DNA from: Bacteroidales bacterium UBA3816
GTDB lineage: Bacteria; Bacteroidota; Bacteroidia; Bacteroidales; P3
Reading direction: 5' to 3'
DNA length: 12,006 bases
Assembly (NCBI GenBank): GCA_002368955.1
Contig: DFDY01000098.1
Location: forward strand, 1 to 12,006
The notes beneath the pieces were generated by a model. The model searched no databases. It was not told where the DNA came from and saw only the letters and a program-made list of their open reading frames with translations. A program made the position numbers and the translations under genes. Of this stretch, positions 6,977-12,006 are shown in pieces. Within the stretch, counting starts at the first letter, position 1. Every line of letters begins with the position of its first letter.

Positions 6977-7270
6977 CTACAGCAGATTGTAGTTATAGGC
7001 GTAGGCAATGGCCTCGGATATGTTGGTGACTCCTAATTTGTCGAACACGTGTTTGCGGTACATCTTCACGGTGTCGACGGAGCGGTACATCTTCTCGCCA
7101 ATCTGGCTCATGGTGTAGCCTTGGGCTGAGAGATAGAGCATGGTTCTTTCGCCTTCGGTGAGCATCAGTTGGCCCTGTTTCTTCACCCAGGCGTGGTTTT
7201 CAAAGGCGTAGACAGAGAAGCCCGAAGGGGTACTGACGGTGGCTTCGATATGGCCCGTGTCGCTATGCAC
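6977..7270 (-). CDS. LuxR-type HTH regulator, probably 5'-truncated
   Basis: The last 60 or so residues form a GerE/LuxR DNA-binding domain: LTEGERTMLYLSAQGYT, MSQIGEKMYRSVDTVKMYR (scaffold and recognition helices) and KHVFDKLGVTNISEAIAYA. The preceding stretch (GFSVYAFENHAWVKK) resembles the linker found in longer Bacteroidales regulators of about 200 residues, so an N-terminal sensing part seems missing. There is no ATG start. GTG at 7268-7270 is the only option near the edge, and the frame closes at a TAG at 7283-7285. The 5' end overlaps the 5' end of the head-to-head BspA-like gene, which also lacks a proper start. It could be a pseudogene cut by rearrangement, or an assembly chimera. 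Family assignment is firm; functionality is doubtful. Confidence 0.75.
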   Translation of the reverse strand: MHSDTGHIEATVSTPSGFSVYAFENHAWVKKQGQLMLTEGERTMLYLSAQGYTMSQIGEKMYRSVDTVKMYRKHVFDKLGVTNISEAIAYAYNYNLL

Positions 7271-7910
7271 TGAGGGGCAGACCTATGTGGTTTCGCAGGT
7301 GGCCAGCAATGCCTTCAGCAGCTACACCGGCATCACCTCCCTCACCCTCCCGCCGACCATCTCCGTCATTGAGTCTGCGGCATTCCGCAACTGTAGTTCG
7401 CTATCCAGTGTGTCGGTCCCGACCTCCATCTCCACCATCGGGGATTATGCTTTTGAGAATTGCACGCAACTGCAGTCCTTCCAATTCGTCACCTCGCTCT
7501 CCACGCTGGGGCAGGGCTGTTTCCGTGGCTGCACATCGCTGGCCAGCATTGAGCTCCCCTCGACCCTTACGGCTGTCCCTGCCGACGCCTTCAGCGGATG
7601 TGCTTCGGTGGCTTCCATACAACTGCCCGCCACCATCATGCAGATTGGCGACAGGGCCTTTGCCCACTGCTCGGGTTTGCGCAGCATCTATCTCGACCGT
7701 TCGGTGCAGCAGATGGGCGACAGCGCTTTCGTTGGTTGCGACTCGGTGCAGGCCATCACCTGCCTCACCGCCACGCCGCCTGCTTGCAACGCCACCACCT
7801 TTGGCAATATGCCTACCACCATCCCCGTCACCGTAATGATGTCCGCTATCAGCAACTATCAGACCGCCACGGGATGGAGCCGTTTCACCAACTATGTTGG
7901 CACCTACTGA
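7239..7910 (+). CDS. BspA-like leucine-rich repeat (LRR_5) protein, lacking its 5' end
   Basis: The protein consists of about six 22-24-residue LRR_5 repeats of the type AFxxCxxLxSVxVPxSVxxIGxx, for example AFRNCSSLSSVSVPTSIS, AFENCTQL, CFRGCTSLASIELPSTL, AFSGCASVASIQLP and AFAHCSGLRSIYL. It ends in the usual family closing segment (ISNYQTATGWSRFTNYVGTY). Such proteins are normally secreted surface proteins of Bacteroidetes that bind host or matrix ligands. Here no signal peptide, ATG or ribosome site exists. The first repeat (GQTYVVSQVASNAF) begins just after the join with the LuxR fragment; a GTG at 7239 is nominal and the frame is open from 7212. Probably a truncated gene or chimeric assembly. 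It meets the phosphodiesterase gene tail to tail with 7 nt between stops. Confidence 0.75.
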   Translation: MASIWPVSLCTEGQTYVVSQVASNAFSSYTGITSLTLPPTISVIESAAFRNCSSLSSVSVPTSISTIGDYAFENCTQLQSFQFVTSLSTLGQGCFRGCTSLASIELPSTLTAVPADAFSGCASVASIQLPATIMQIGDRAFAHCSGLRSIYLDRSVQQMGDSAFVGCDSVQAITCLTATPPACNATTFGNMPTTIPVTVMMSAISNYQTATGWSRFTNYVGTY

Positions 7911-7917
7911 CCGCTAG

Positions 7918-8883
7918 TCACTTTCGGCTGCCCCGCTGCCCAAGGTATTGCAGCAGCGGCAGGCAGCGGTCGCTCTGGATGATGGAGGCACCCTGCTCCA
8001 GCAGCCAGCCCCAGCTCTCACCGGGCTGGTAGAGTTCGACGGCGCGGTCGTCGTCGTGGTCGGCACAGAGCGACCCCCAAATGGAGTTCATCCATATCCT
8101 GATGCCTGCCTCGCGCAGGCGCTCCAGATTCTGACGGGCAGTTTCGTTGAACTCACTCATGTTGCACTCCACCGCAACGGGATGGGCTTTCATGAAAGCG
8201 GTAATAAAATCGACGCTCTCGGGCCTGTCGATGCTCACCACCGGCATATACAGCAAACCCCTGTCCCCCACTTCGGCAGCCGAGAGTTGATCGCCACGGG
8301 CAATCCTGGGAGCGTTCAGCACCAATGCATCCAGTGCTGTGGGATGTTCCTGCGACAGCTGTTGCAGCGACACGCCCGATTTGATGACTATCTGGCCCTG
8401 CGTGCCGGTCTTCTCGGCCAGGGCCAGCACCTCGTCGTAGTACTGGTAGCCCTTGTCGATGTTTATCAGTACTCTGCCACGGCACAGTTCCAAGGCTTCC
8501 TGCAGGGTGGGCACATGGTTGCGGGTCAGGCAGGCACCGTGCATGGCTTTCAGCCGCAGGTCGGCTATTTCCTGAAAGGTGTGCTCGTCCACACGGCCGT
8601 GCCCGTTGGTGGTGCGGTCGAGGGTGGCATCGTGCATCAATATCAGCACCCCATCCCGAGTGCGTTGCAGGTCAATTTCCACCATGTCCACCCCCTGCTC
8701 AATGCAGCCTTCGATAGCGGGCAGCGAATTCTCGGGATGGTTGCGCCAGTCGCCTCGGTGGGCCACTACCAACACATATTTCTGATTGTGCAAAAGCTGT
8801 TCCCGCAGGATGTCGGACCTACTCTGCGCCACGGCATTCCATGCAGTCAGGCACAGCAATAACATTAGGCAAATCTTCTTCAT
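7918..8883 (-). CDS. Secreted glycerophosphodiester phosphodiesterase family protein
   Basis: A 321-residue protein with a signal peptide (MKKICLMLLLCLTAWNAVAQ, cleavage after AVA), hence periplasmic. The GDPD fold is clear: AHRGDWRNHPENS carries catalytic His42, Arg43 and Glu51; VEIDLQRTRDGVLILMHD carries metal ligands Glu69 and Asp71 and catalytic His84; Lys144 in NIDKGY and the closing IWMNSIWG and SIIQSDRCLPL segments complete the TIM barrel. Enzymes of this family split glycerophosphodiesters to glycerol 3-phosphate and an alcohol; the exact substrate is uncertain. The gene begins 5 nt after the stop of the Nudix gene, so the two form an operon and share the promoter at 9453-9460. It appears complete. 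Confidence 0.92.
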   Translation of the reverse strand: MKKICLMLLLCLTAWNAVAQSRSDILREQLLHNQKYVLVVAHRGDWRNHPENSLPAIEGCIEQGVDMVEIDLQRTRDGVLILMHDATLDRTTNGHGRVDEHTFQEIADLRLKAMHGACLTRNHVPTLQEALELCRGRVLINIDKGYQYYDEVLALAEKTGTQGQIVIKSGVSLQQLSQEHPTALDALVLNAPRIARGDQLSAAEVGDRGLLYMPVVSIDRPESVDFITAFMKAHPVAVECNMSEFNETARQNLERLREAGIRIWMNSIWGSLCADHDDDRAVELYQPGESWGWLLEQGASIIQSDRCLPLLQYLGQRGSRK

Positions 8884-8888
8884 ATCGG

Positions 8889-9422
8889 TTATTTTATGTC
8901 ATAAATCAGTTTAGGCCACTCTTTCTCGAACATGGGGGTGAAAACACCTTTGCCCAAGTTGGCCTCTATCTCTTCCACTGTCCAAAAACGGCCGCCCTGG
9001 GTCTCGGTGGGCGAGGGCGAAGGGGTGCCGTCAAAAGTGGCTGCAAAGACATACACCAGTTCCCGCTCAATGGCACTCTCATAGATATACTTCCGCAGCA
9101 GACGGGGCTGGTATTGGACGGGCGTGAGGCCAATCTCTTCCAGCACCTCACGGGCCAAGGCTTCCAGAGGAGTCTCGCCATAGTCGAAATGGCCGCCCGT
9201 GGCGGTGTCCCATCGGTCGGGTTGCACATCCTTCCATTTAGCGCGGTGCTGCAGGTAGAGGTCGCCACGGCTGTTGAAGAGGTGCAGGTGCACCACGGGA
9301 TGCAGCCGTTTGGTGCCGCTGTGGGCCTCGGCCCGGCTCATACGGCCTATCACCTTACCCTCGGCATCCACCTCGGGAAACACTTCGGTGGCCTTGTCGG
9401 CCATTACAAAAGTTCTCTCCAT
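8889..9422 (-). CDS. Nudix hydrolase
   Basis: The protein has 177 residues from the chosen start MERTFVMADK. It has a perfect Nudix box, GHFDYGETPLEALAREVLEEIGL by pattern (G-x5-E-x7-REVLEEIGL), in the middle of the protein. The N-terminal EVFPEVDAEGKVIGRMSRAEAH and the HPVVHLHLFNSRGDLYLQHRA strands resemble YfcD and isopentenyl-diphosphate isomerase-type Nudix proteins. It should cleave a nucleoside-diphosphate-linked or pyrophosphate substrate with Mg2+; the substrate cannot be told. Upstream in-frame starts exist at 9437 and 9455, but the latter overlaps the -7 box and would not be transcribed. First gene of the operon with the phosphodiesterase. Confidence 0.88.
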   Translation of the reverse strand: MERTFVMADKATEVFPEVDAEGKVIGRMSRAEAHSGTKRLHPVVHLHLFNSRGDLYLQHRAKWKDVQPDRWDTATGGHFDYGETPLEALAREVLEEIGLTPVQYQPRLLRKYIYESAIERELVYVFAATFDGTPSPSPTETQGGRFWTVEEIEANLGKGVFTPMFEKEWPKLIYDIK

Positions 9423-9452
9423 AGTGTTTACTTTCATACAAAAAACAATCTG

Positions 9453-9460
9453 CAAAAATA
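9453..9460 (-). promoter_or_regulatory. -7 box TATTTTTG for Nudix-GDPD operon
   Basis: The minus strand reads TATTTTTG, fitting TAnnTTTG; the -33 region is weak. Its position excludes the most upstream Nudix start codon and supports a start at 9437 or 9422. The spacer to the outer-membrane protein gene (9423-9563) shows no equally good plus-strand box. Confidence 0.55.
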
Positions 9461-9563
9461 CGACTTTTTTGTCAAAAAGACTAAAAAAAGCACTATCGAT
9501 GCAATAATCGCCTGAATCTTTCCGTTATGGAGCGAAAAAAATAACAACTAAAACACAAAAGAA

Positions 9564-10190
9564 ATGAAGAGATTTATCATCATTGCTATCCTTTCTGCCG
9601 GCATTCTCTTTGCTGGCAAGGCCAACGCCCAGACGGGCATTCATCTGGGTTACAGTCCCGAAGCATGGGCCTCTGAGAACAGTTCCCTCACCCTGAGCAG
9701 CATCTTTGTTGGTGCCAACCACAACCTGTCCCTCACCGGCGACCTCAAACTCAACATCGGCGGCCAGCTGCGCTACGGCACCGAGAGCGGCTCCAGTAGT
9801 CTTTGGGGCATTGCCAGCGGCAAGCACACCACCACCATCATCGGCCTGGACGTCCCCGTGCTGTTCAACTACGGCCTCCACCTCAACAAGGACCTCACCC
9901 TCGCCATCTTTGCCGGTCCCAAATTCACTTTCAACCTCTCGGGCAAGACCCACTATGAGGGCAGTGTGCTGGGCCTGGGCGGCAGCAGCGACCAAGAATG
10001 GTTCAACGACAAGTCGGGCAGCCTTAACCTCAAGCCCTTCAATGCCGCAGTCATGGGCGGCCTAAGCCTTGACTTCCGTCAATTCCGCCTCTTCGGCGGC
10101 TACAGCTATGGCCTCACCGATGTTGATAACAGCAACAACACCGCAACTAAAGTTGGCGGTCCTTTCTTCGGCCTCGGCTATTCGCTCTAA
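9564..10190 (+). CDS. Small outer-membrane beta-barrel protein
   Basis: A 208-residue protein with a signal peptide (MKRFIIIAILSAGILFAGKANA, cleavage before QTG). The mature part is alternating hydrophobic and polar beta-strands (SLTLSSIFVGANHNLSL, LKLNIGGQLRYG, VPVLFNYGLHL, LTLAIFAGPKFTFNL, FRLFGGYSYGL) and ends GGPFFGLGYSL. This fits an eight-strand-type porin or OmpA/Omp_b-brl-like barrel of Bacteroidota. It has no OmpA peptidoglycan-binding domain. The role (structural, adhesion or transport) is unknown. An A-rich leader (cacaaaagaa) precedes the ATG, as is common in this phylum. Transcription should end at the two-way terminator at 10229-10267. Confidence 0.85.
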   Translation: MKRFIIIAILSAGILFAGKANAQTGIHLGYSPEAWASENSSLTLSSIFVGANHNLSLTGDLKLNIGGQLRYGTESGSSSLWGIASGKHTTTIIGLDVPVLFNYGLHLNKDLTLAIFAGPKFTFNLSGKTHYEGSVLGLGGSSDQEWFNDKSGSLNLKPFNAAVMGGLSLDFRQFRLFGGYSYGLTDVDNSNNTATKVGGPFFGLGYSL

Positions 10191-10225
10191 TCAGCAGTTG
10201 CCCCTGCCCGATGGGCGAGGTATAG

Positions 10226-10267
10226 AAAAAAGAAGATGGCTCCCTGTTTCAGAGAGCCATCTTCTTT
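10226..10267. terminator. Bidirectional intrinsic terminator
   Basis: The arms AAAGAAGATGGCTC (10229-10242) and GAGCCATCTTCTTT (10254-10267) pair perfectly over 14 bp, with a short inner CTG/CAG stem in the loop. On the minus strand a run of T (six A on plus, 10226-10231) follows, ending the radical SAM transcript. On the plus strand CTTCTTTATG ends the outer-membrane protein transcript. It sits exactly between the convergent genes. Confidence 0.88.
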
Positions 10268-10279
10268 ATGTATTGACAA

Positions 10280-11155
10280 TTACAGCGTGCGCTTGCTCTG
10301 CCGCCTGCGGGCCATTTCGTCCATGTCGAAATGGTCAATGCCATACTGCAGACTCTCCAATATCTGCTGCTTGCGCGGGAGGAAAGGACCGGAGAGATTC
10401 ATCGAAGAGGTGTGGTGAGTGTTGAACTCGCAATCACAAGTGAGCAGCTCTACGAATGTTTTCAGCTCCTCCATCAGTTCCCGCTCGGTGAGCGGGGTGA
10501 ACTCGCCACGGCGAGCCTCGTCCAACAGTGGTGTGCCCTCAAAAAGGGTCAGGCCGCCGGTGCCCACCAGCATAGGATGGCACTGGTTGAAAATTTGGGC
10601 AGAGCCTACGGCGTGGTCGTGGCTGTGTTCGCGCCCAGCCACCCCGTTGAGGAAAGTCATCCAATAGGCAATGCCAGCCTCCTCCAACTTGTGGCACTGC
10701 TCCAGAATATCTTGAGAGGTATAGCCTTTGTTGATGCGTCGCAACGTCCAGTCGTCACCACTTTCCACCCCCAGCGAAACCTCGTTCAGTCCCACTTCAC
10801 GCAGGGCACGCAACTGCTCAACGCTTTTGTTGGAGATGTCGGTCACGCGGGTGGCCGTGTACATGTGCTCCAACTCGGGCAGATAGCGTTTAATCAGCTC
10901 CAGCCGGGGCATCAGGCGGTCGTAGGAAAGTGCCATGGGGTTGGCACTGAGCAACTGAATGGTCTTGGCATGGGGTTGGATGGCGCAAATCTCGCGCAGG
11001 TCCTCCTCAATCCACTCCAACGGCTGCATACGGAAGGGCACGCCCTTGTACATGGTGCAGAATTTACACTTGTTGTGCGTACAGCCCTGCGTAATATGGA
11101 TGAGCGGAAACGTGGGCCAATAGGGATTACGGTAAACAGGTTCAGTAAAATGCAT
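10280..11155 (-). CDS. Radical SAM protein, CX4CX2C type
   Basis: A 291-residue protein. The iron-sulphur motif is CTHNKCKFC (Cys25, Cys30, Cys33), spaced CX4CX2C rather than the usual CX3CX2C, as in some COG1032-like radical SAM proteins. Further landmarks are IQLLSANPMALSYDRL, TRVTDISNKS, EVSLGVESGDDWTLRRINKGYT (the GVESG SAM-binding region) and the C-terminal FEGTPLLDEARRGEF (EGTPL is typical of HemN/Elp3-like members). It reduces S-adenosylmethionine to start radical chemistry; the substrate is unknown. No cobalamin or TRAM domain is visible. An AAGGAG ribosome site lies 7 nt before the ATG, unusually strong for this phylum. It follows the HxlR-type regulator gene and has its own promoter and palindrome between the two. 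Confidence 0.88.
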   Translation of the reverse strand: MHFTEPVYRNPYWPTFPLIHITQGCTHNKCKFCTMYKGVPFRMQPLEWIEEDLREICAIQPHAKTIQLLSANPMALSYDRLMPRLELIKRYLPELEHMYTATRVTDISNKSVEQLRALREVGLNEVSLGVESGDDWTLRRINKGYTSQDILEQCHKLEEAGIAYWMTFLNGVAGREHSHDHAVGSAQIFNQCHPMLVGTGGLTLFEGTPLLDEARRGEFTPLTERELMEELKTFVELLTCDCEFNTHHTSSMNLSGPFLPRKQQILESLQYGIDHFDMDEMARRRQSKRTL

Positions 11156-11162
11156 ATCTTTG

Positions 11163-11168
11163 CTCCTT
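11163..11168 (-). promoter_or_regulatory. Canonical Shine-Dalgarno AAGGAG of the radical SAM gene
   Basis: The minus strand reads AAGGAG, 7 nt before the ATG at 11155. Most starts in this window have no such site, so it fixes this start and suggests efficient translation. Confidence 0.7.
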
Positions 11169-11182
11169 TCTTTTTATGACTG

Positions 11183-11190
11183 CAAAGATA
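11183..11190 (-). promoter_or_regulatory. -7 box TATCTTTG for the radical SAM gene
   Basis: The minus strand reads TATCTTTG, a full match to TAnnTTTG, with a TTGG element about 17 nt upstream as possible -33. It predicts a leader of about 22 nt including the AAGGAG site. Confidence 0.65.
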
Positions 11191-11217
11191 CGCCGAATAT
11201 TGGTAACCAAGGCCGCT

Positions 11218-11235
11218 ACTTACCAGTTGGTAAGT
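11218..11235. promoter_or_regulatory. Palindromic operator candidate, ACTTACCA-GT-TGGTAAGT
   Basis: This is a perfect inverted repeat with 8-bp arms and a 2-nt centre, just upstream of the radical SAM promoter and 20 bp past the stop of the HxlR-type gene. A second TTGGTAA half-site at 11200-11206 lies 27 bp from the one at 11227-11233, inside a short TTGG-TAA-CCAA dyad near the -33 region. HxlR-family winged helices bind dyads of about this size, so the neighbour is the natural candidate. No T-run follows, so a terminator is less likely. Confidence 0.6.
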
Positions 11236-11254
11236 GGATTTGAGGCGTTGGGGC

Positions 11255-11641
11255 TCAGCCAAGCATCATACTGCGGTGCTGCAAGCCCCAGTCAGACATG
11301 CGGTAGACCACGGCAAAAAGATCGCGACCGTGAGGCGTGAGGCTGTAGTGAGGTGCAGGCAGTTCGCAACGGTCTATCAGGCGGTCCTCCTGCATCATCC
11401 GCAGCCGCTCGGCCAACACCTTGTCGCTCAGATTGGGCATGGCGGCAAGGATGTCCTTGAAACGCACATTTCCGCACACAATAGCCGTCAAAACCTCCAC
11501 CGTCCACTTGCCCCGCAACACATCCATCGTGTCACCAATGGCCAGCACCTCGCGACATAACTCGCCATGGTCCTTCCCCTCCACCAAGTCAATGACTCCC
11601 TCAGCCTCGGAGGGAACAAAAATTCGTCCTTCTTTCTTCAT
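11255..11641 (-). CDS. HxlR-family winged-helix transcriptional regulator
   Basis: A 128-residue protein. The family core is present: Cys29 in ELCREVLAIGDTMDVLRGKWTVEVLTAI (the family's conserved N-terminal Cys and GKW motif), RFKDILAAMPNLSDKVLAERLRMMQED (recognition helix region), then HYSLTPHGRDLFAVVYRMSDWG (wing and dimer helix). HxlR proteins are small dimeric regulators; several sense aldehydes, quinones or oxidants through that cysteine. The N-terminal 25 residues are longer than in the shortest members. It is upstream of the radical SAM gene on the same strand, and a palindrome lies between them. It diverges from the helicase-like start, with separate promoters in the 198-bp spacer. 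It probably controls the radical SAM gene and/or itself. Confidence 0.9.
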   Translation of the reverse strand: MKKEGRIFVPSEAEGVIDLVEGKDHGELCREVLAIGDTMDVLRGKWTVEVLTAIVCGNVRFKDILAAMPNLSDKVLAERLRMMQEDRLIDRCELPAPHYSLTPHGRDLFAVVYRMSDWGLQHRSMMLG

Positions 11642-11688
11642 AACAATTCAATTTAAATGCCACCCATGCTCCCTCCCAATTCCAATTG

Positions 11689-11696
11689 CAAAAGTA
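11689..11696 (-). promoter_or_regulatory. -7 box TACTTTTG for the HxlR gene
   Basis: The minus strand reads TACTTTTG, matching TAnnTTTG, 48 nt before the ATG. The -33 region is only TGT-like. Confidence 0.5.
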
Positions 11697-11789
11697 CAAA
11701 CTTTTTTGGTTTTAGACAGTACATTTGGCCAAATGAACTATTACAATTACTAGATAGCTCCTTCTACCCAACAATCTATCACAAAATAA

Positions 11790-11819
11790 TTGTCAATCCA
11801 AAAAGAATGAGTATCTTTG
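11790..11819 (+). promoter_or_regulatory. Promoter with -33 TTG and -7 TATCTTTG for helicase-like gene
   Basis: TTG at 11790-11792 and TATCTTTG at 11812-11819 are separated by 19 nt, agreeing with the Bacteroidota promoter pattern. The predicted leader is about 15 nt and AT-rich. Confidence 0.65.
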
Positions 11820-11839
11820 CAATTTAAAATTAATATTTC

Positions 11840-12004
11840 ATGGGAAGTAACTTCTTTACAAATGAAGATCAAAACACGCTCCTAAATAAGATAGAAGGGG
11901 TATTTCAATATAAAAAGGTGCATTTTTTTGATGCACTCGTTGGTTATTTCCGTGCTTCTGGCTATTTCCGCATAAGAAAGTTTGGGCTAATGGACAAATT
12001 TTAG
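11840..12004 (+). CDS. N-terminal fragment of PLD/helicase-type protein, stops early
   Basis: A 54-residue frame, MGSNFFTNEDQNTLLNKIEG then FFDALVGYFRASGYFRIR. From memory this closely resembles the opening of large proteins with a phospholipase-D-like domain followed by a superfamily 2 helicase, often found with DNA methyltransferases in restriction or other defence islands. Family members continue for hundreds of residues after the YFRIR point; here the match fades (KFGLMDKF) and TAG follows two bases before the window end. None of the three frames restores the expected sequence in the last 35 bases. It is either a real nonsense or frameshift remnant, or unreliable sequence at an assembly end. 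Its base composition is clearly more AT-rich than the rest, consistent with transferred DNA. A good promoter lies upstream. Confidence 0.6.
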   Translation: MGSNFFTNEDQNTLLNKIEGVFQYKKVHFFDALVGYFRASGYFRIRKFGLMDKF

Positions 12005-12006
12005 GC

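Overview
The window looks like a Bacteroidales (Bacteroidota) chromosome or metagenome contig. The evidence is several promoters of the Bacteroidota type (-7 box TAnnTTTG), mostly weak Shine-Dalgarno sites, a BspA-type leucine-rich-repeat protein, an M23-type membrane anchor next to PpiD and dxr, and AT-rich spacers made of repeated CTAAAAA and TCTCAAT words between GC-rich genes. I cannot fix the genus. The odd window length and repeats at the left edge would fit a complete contig broken at repeats, but that is inference.

Left part (1-537): no gene. It holds a cluster of short hairpins with 3-nt loops, two diverged copies of a repeat unit, a 26-bp perfect inverted repeat and a TCTCAAT tandem tract. 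Then, on the minus strand (533-5062, transcribed right to left), comes a PpiD-like periplasmic foldase, a small membrane protein resembling the anchor of M23 peptidases but without the peptidase, dxr of the MEP isoprenoid pathway, and a PepSY-like lipoprotein. The first three genes overlap by 1 and 4 bases, so they form one operon with a clear promoter at 5116-5123.

Middle (5222-7910): cytidine deaminase (minus) and a tRNA-dihydrouridine synthase (plus) diverge. After a 263-bp gap with no gene there are two head-to-head partial genes: the C-terminal part of a LuxR-type regulator (minus) and a BspA-like repeat protein (plus). Both lose their 5' ends at the same place, near 7245-7285, which suggests a rearrangement or a chimeric assembly join.

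Right part (7918-12006): a two-gene operon, Nudix hydrolase then secreted glycerophosphodiester phosphodiesterase (minus); a small outer-membrane beta-barrel protein (plus); a strong two-way terminator; a radical SAM protein preceded by an HxlR-type regulator (both minus) with an 8-bp-arm palindrome between them; and, divergent from the regulator, an AT-rich reading frame matching the N-terminus of PLD/helicase proteins often seen in defence islands. It stops after 54 codons at the window edge. Most of the window is housekeeping and envelope biology. No complete new system is visible; the most interesting places are the 7245-7285 junction, the HxlR/radical SAM operator, the left-edge hairpin element and the helicase start at the right edge.
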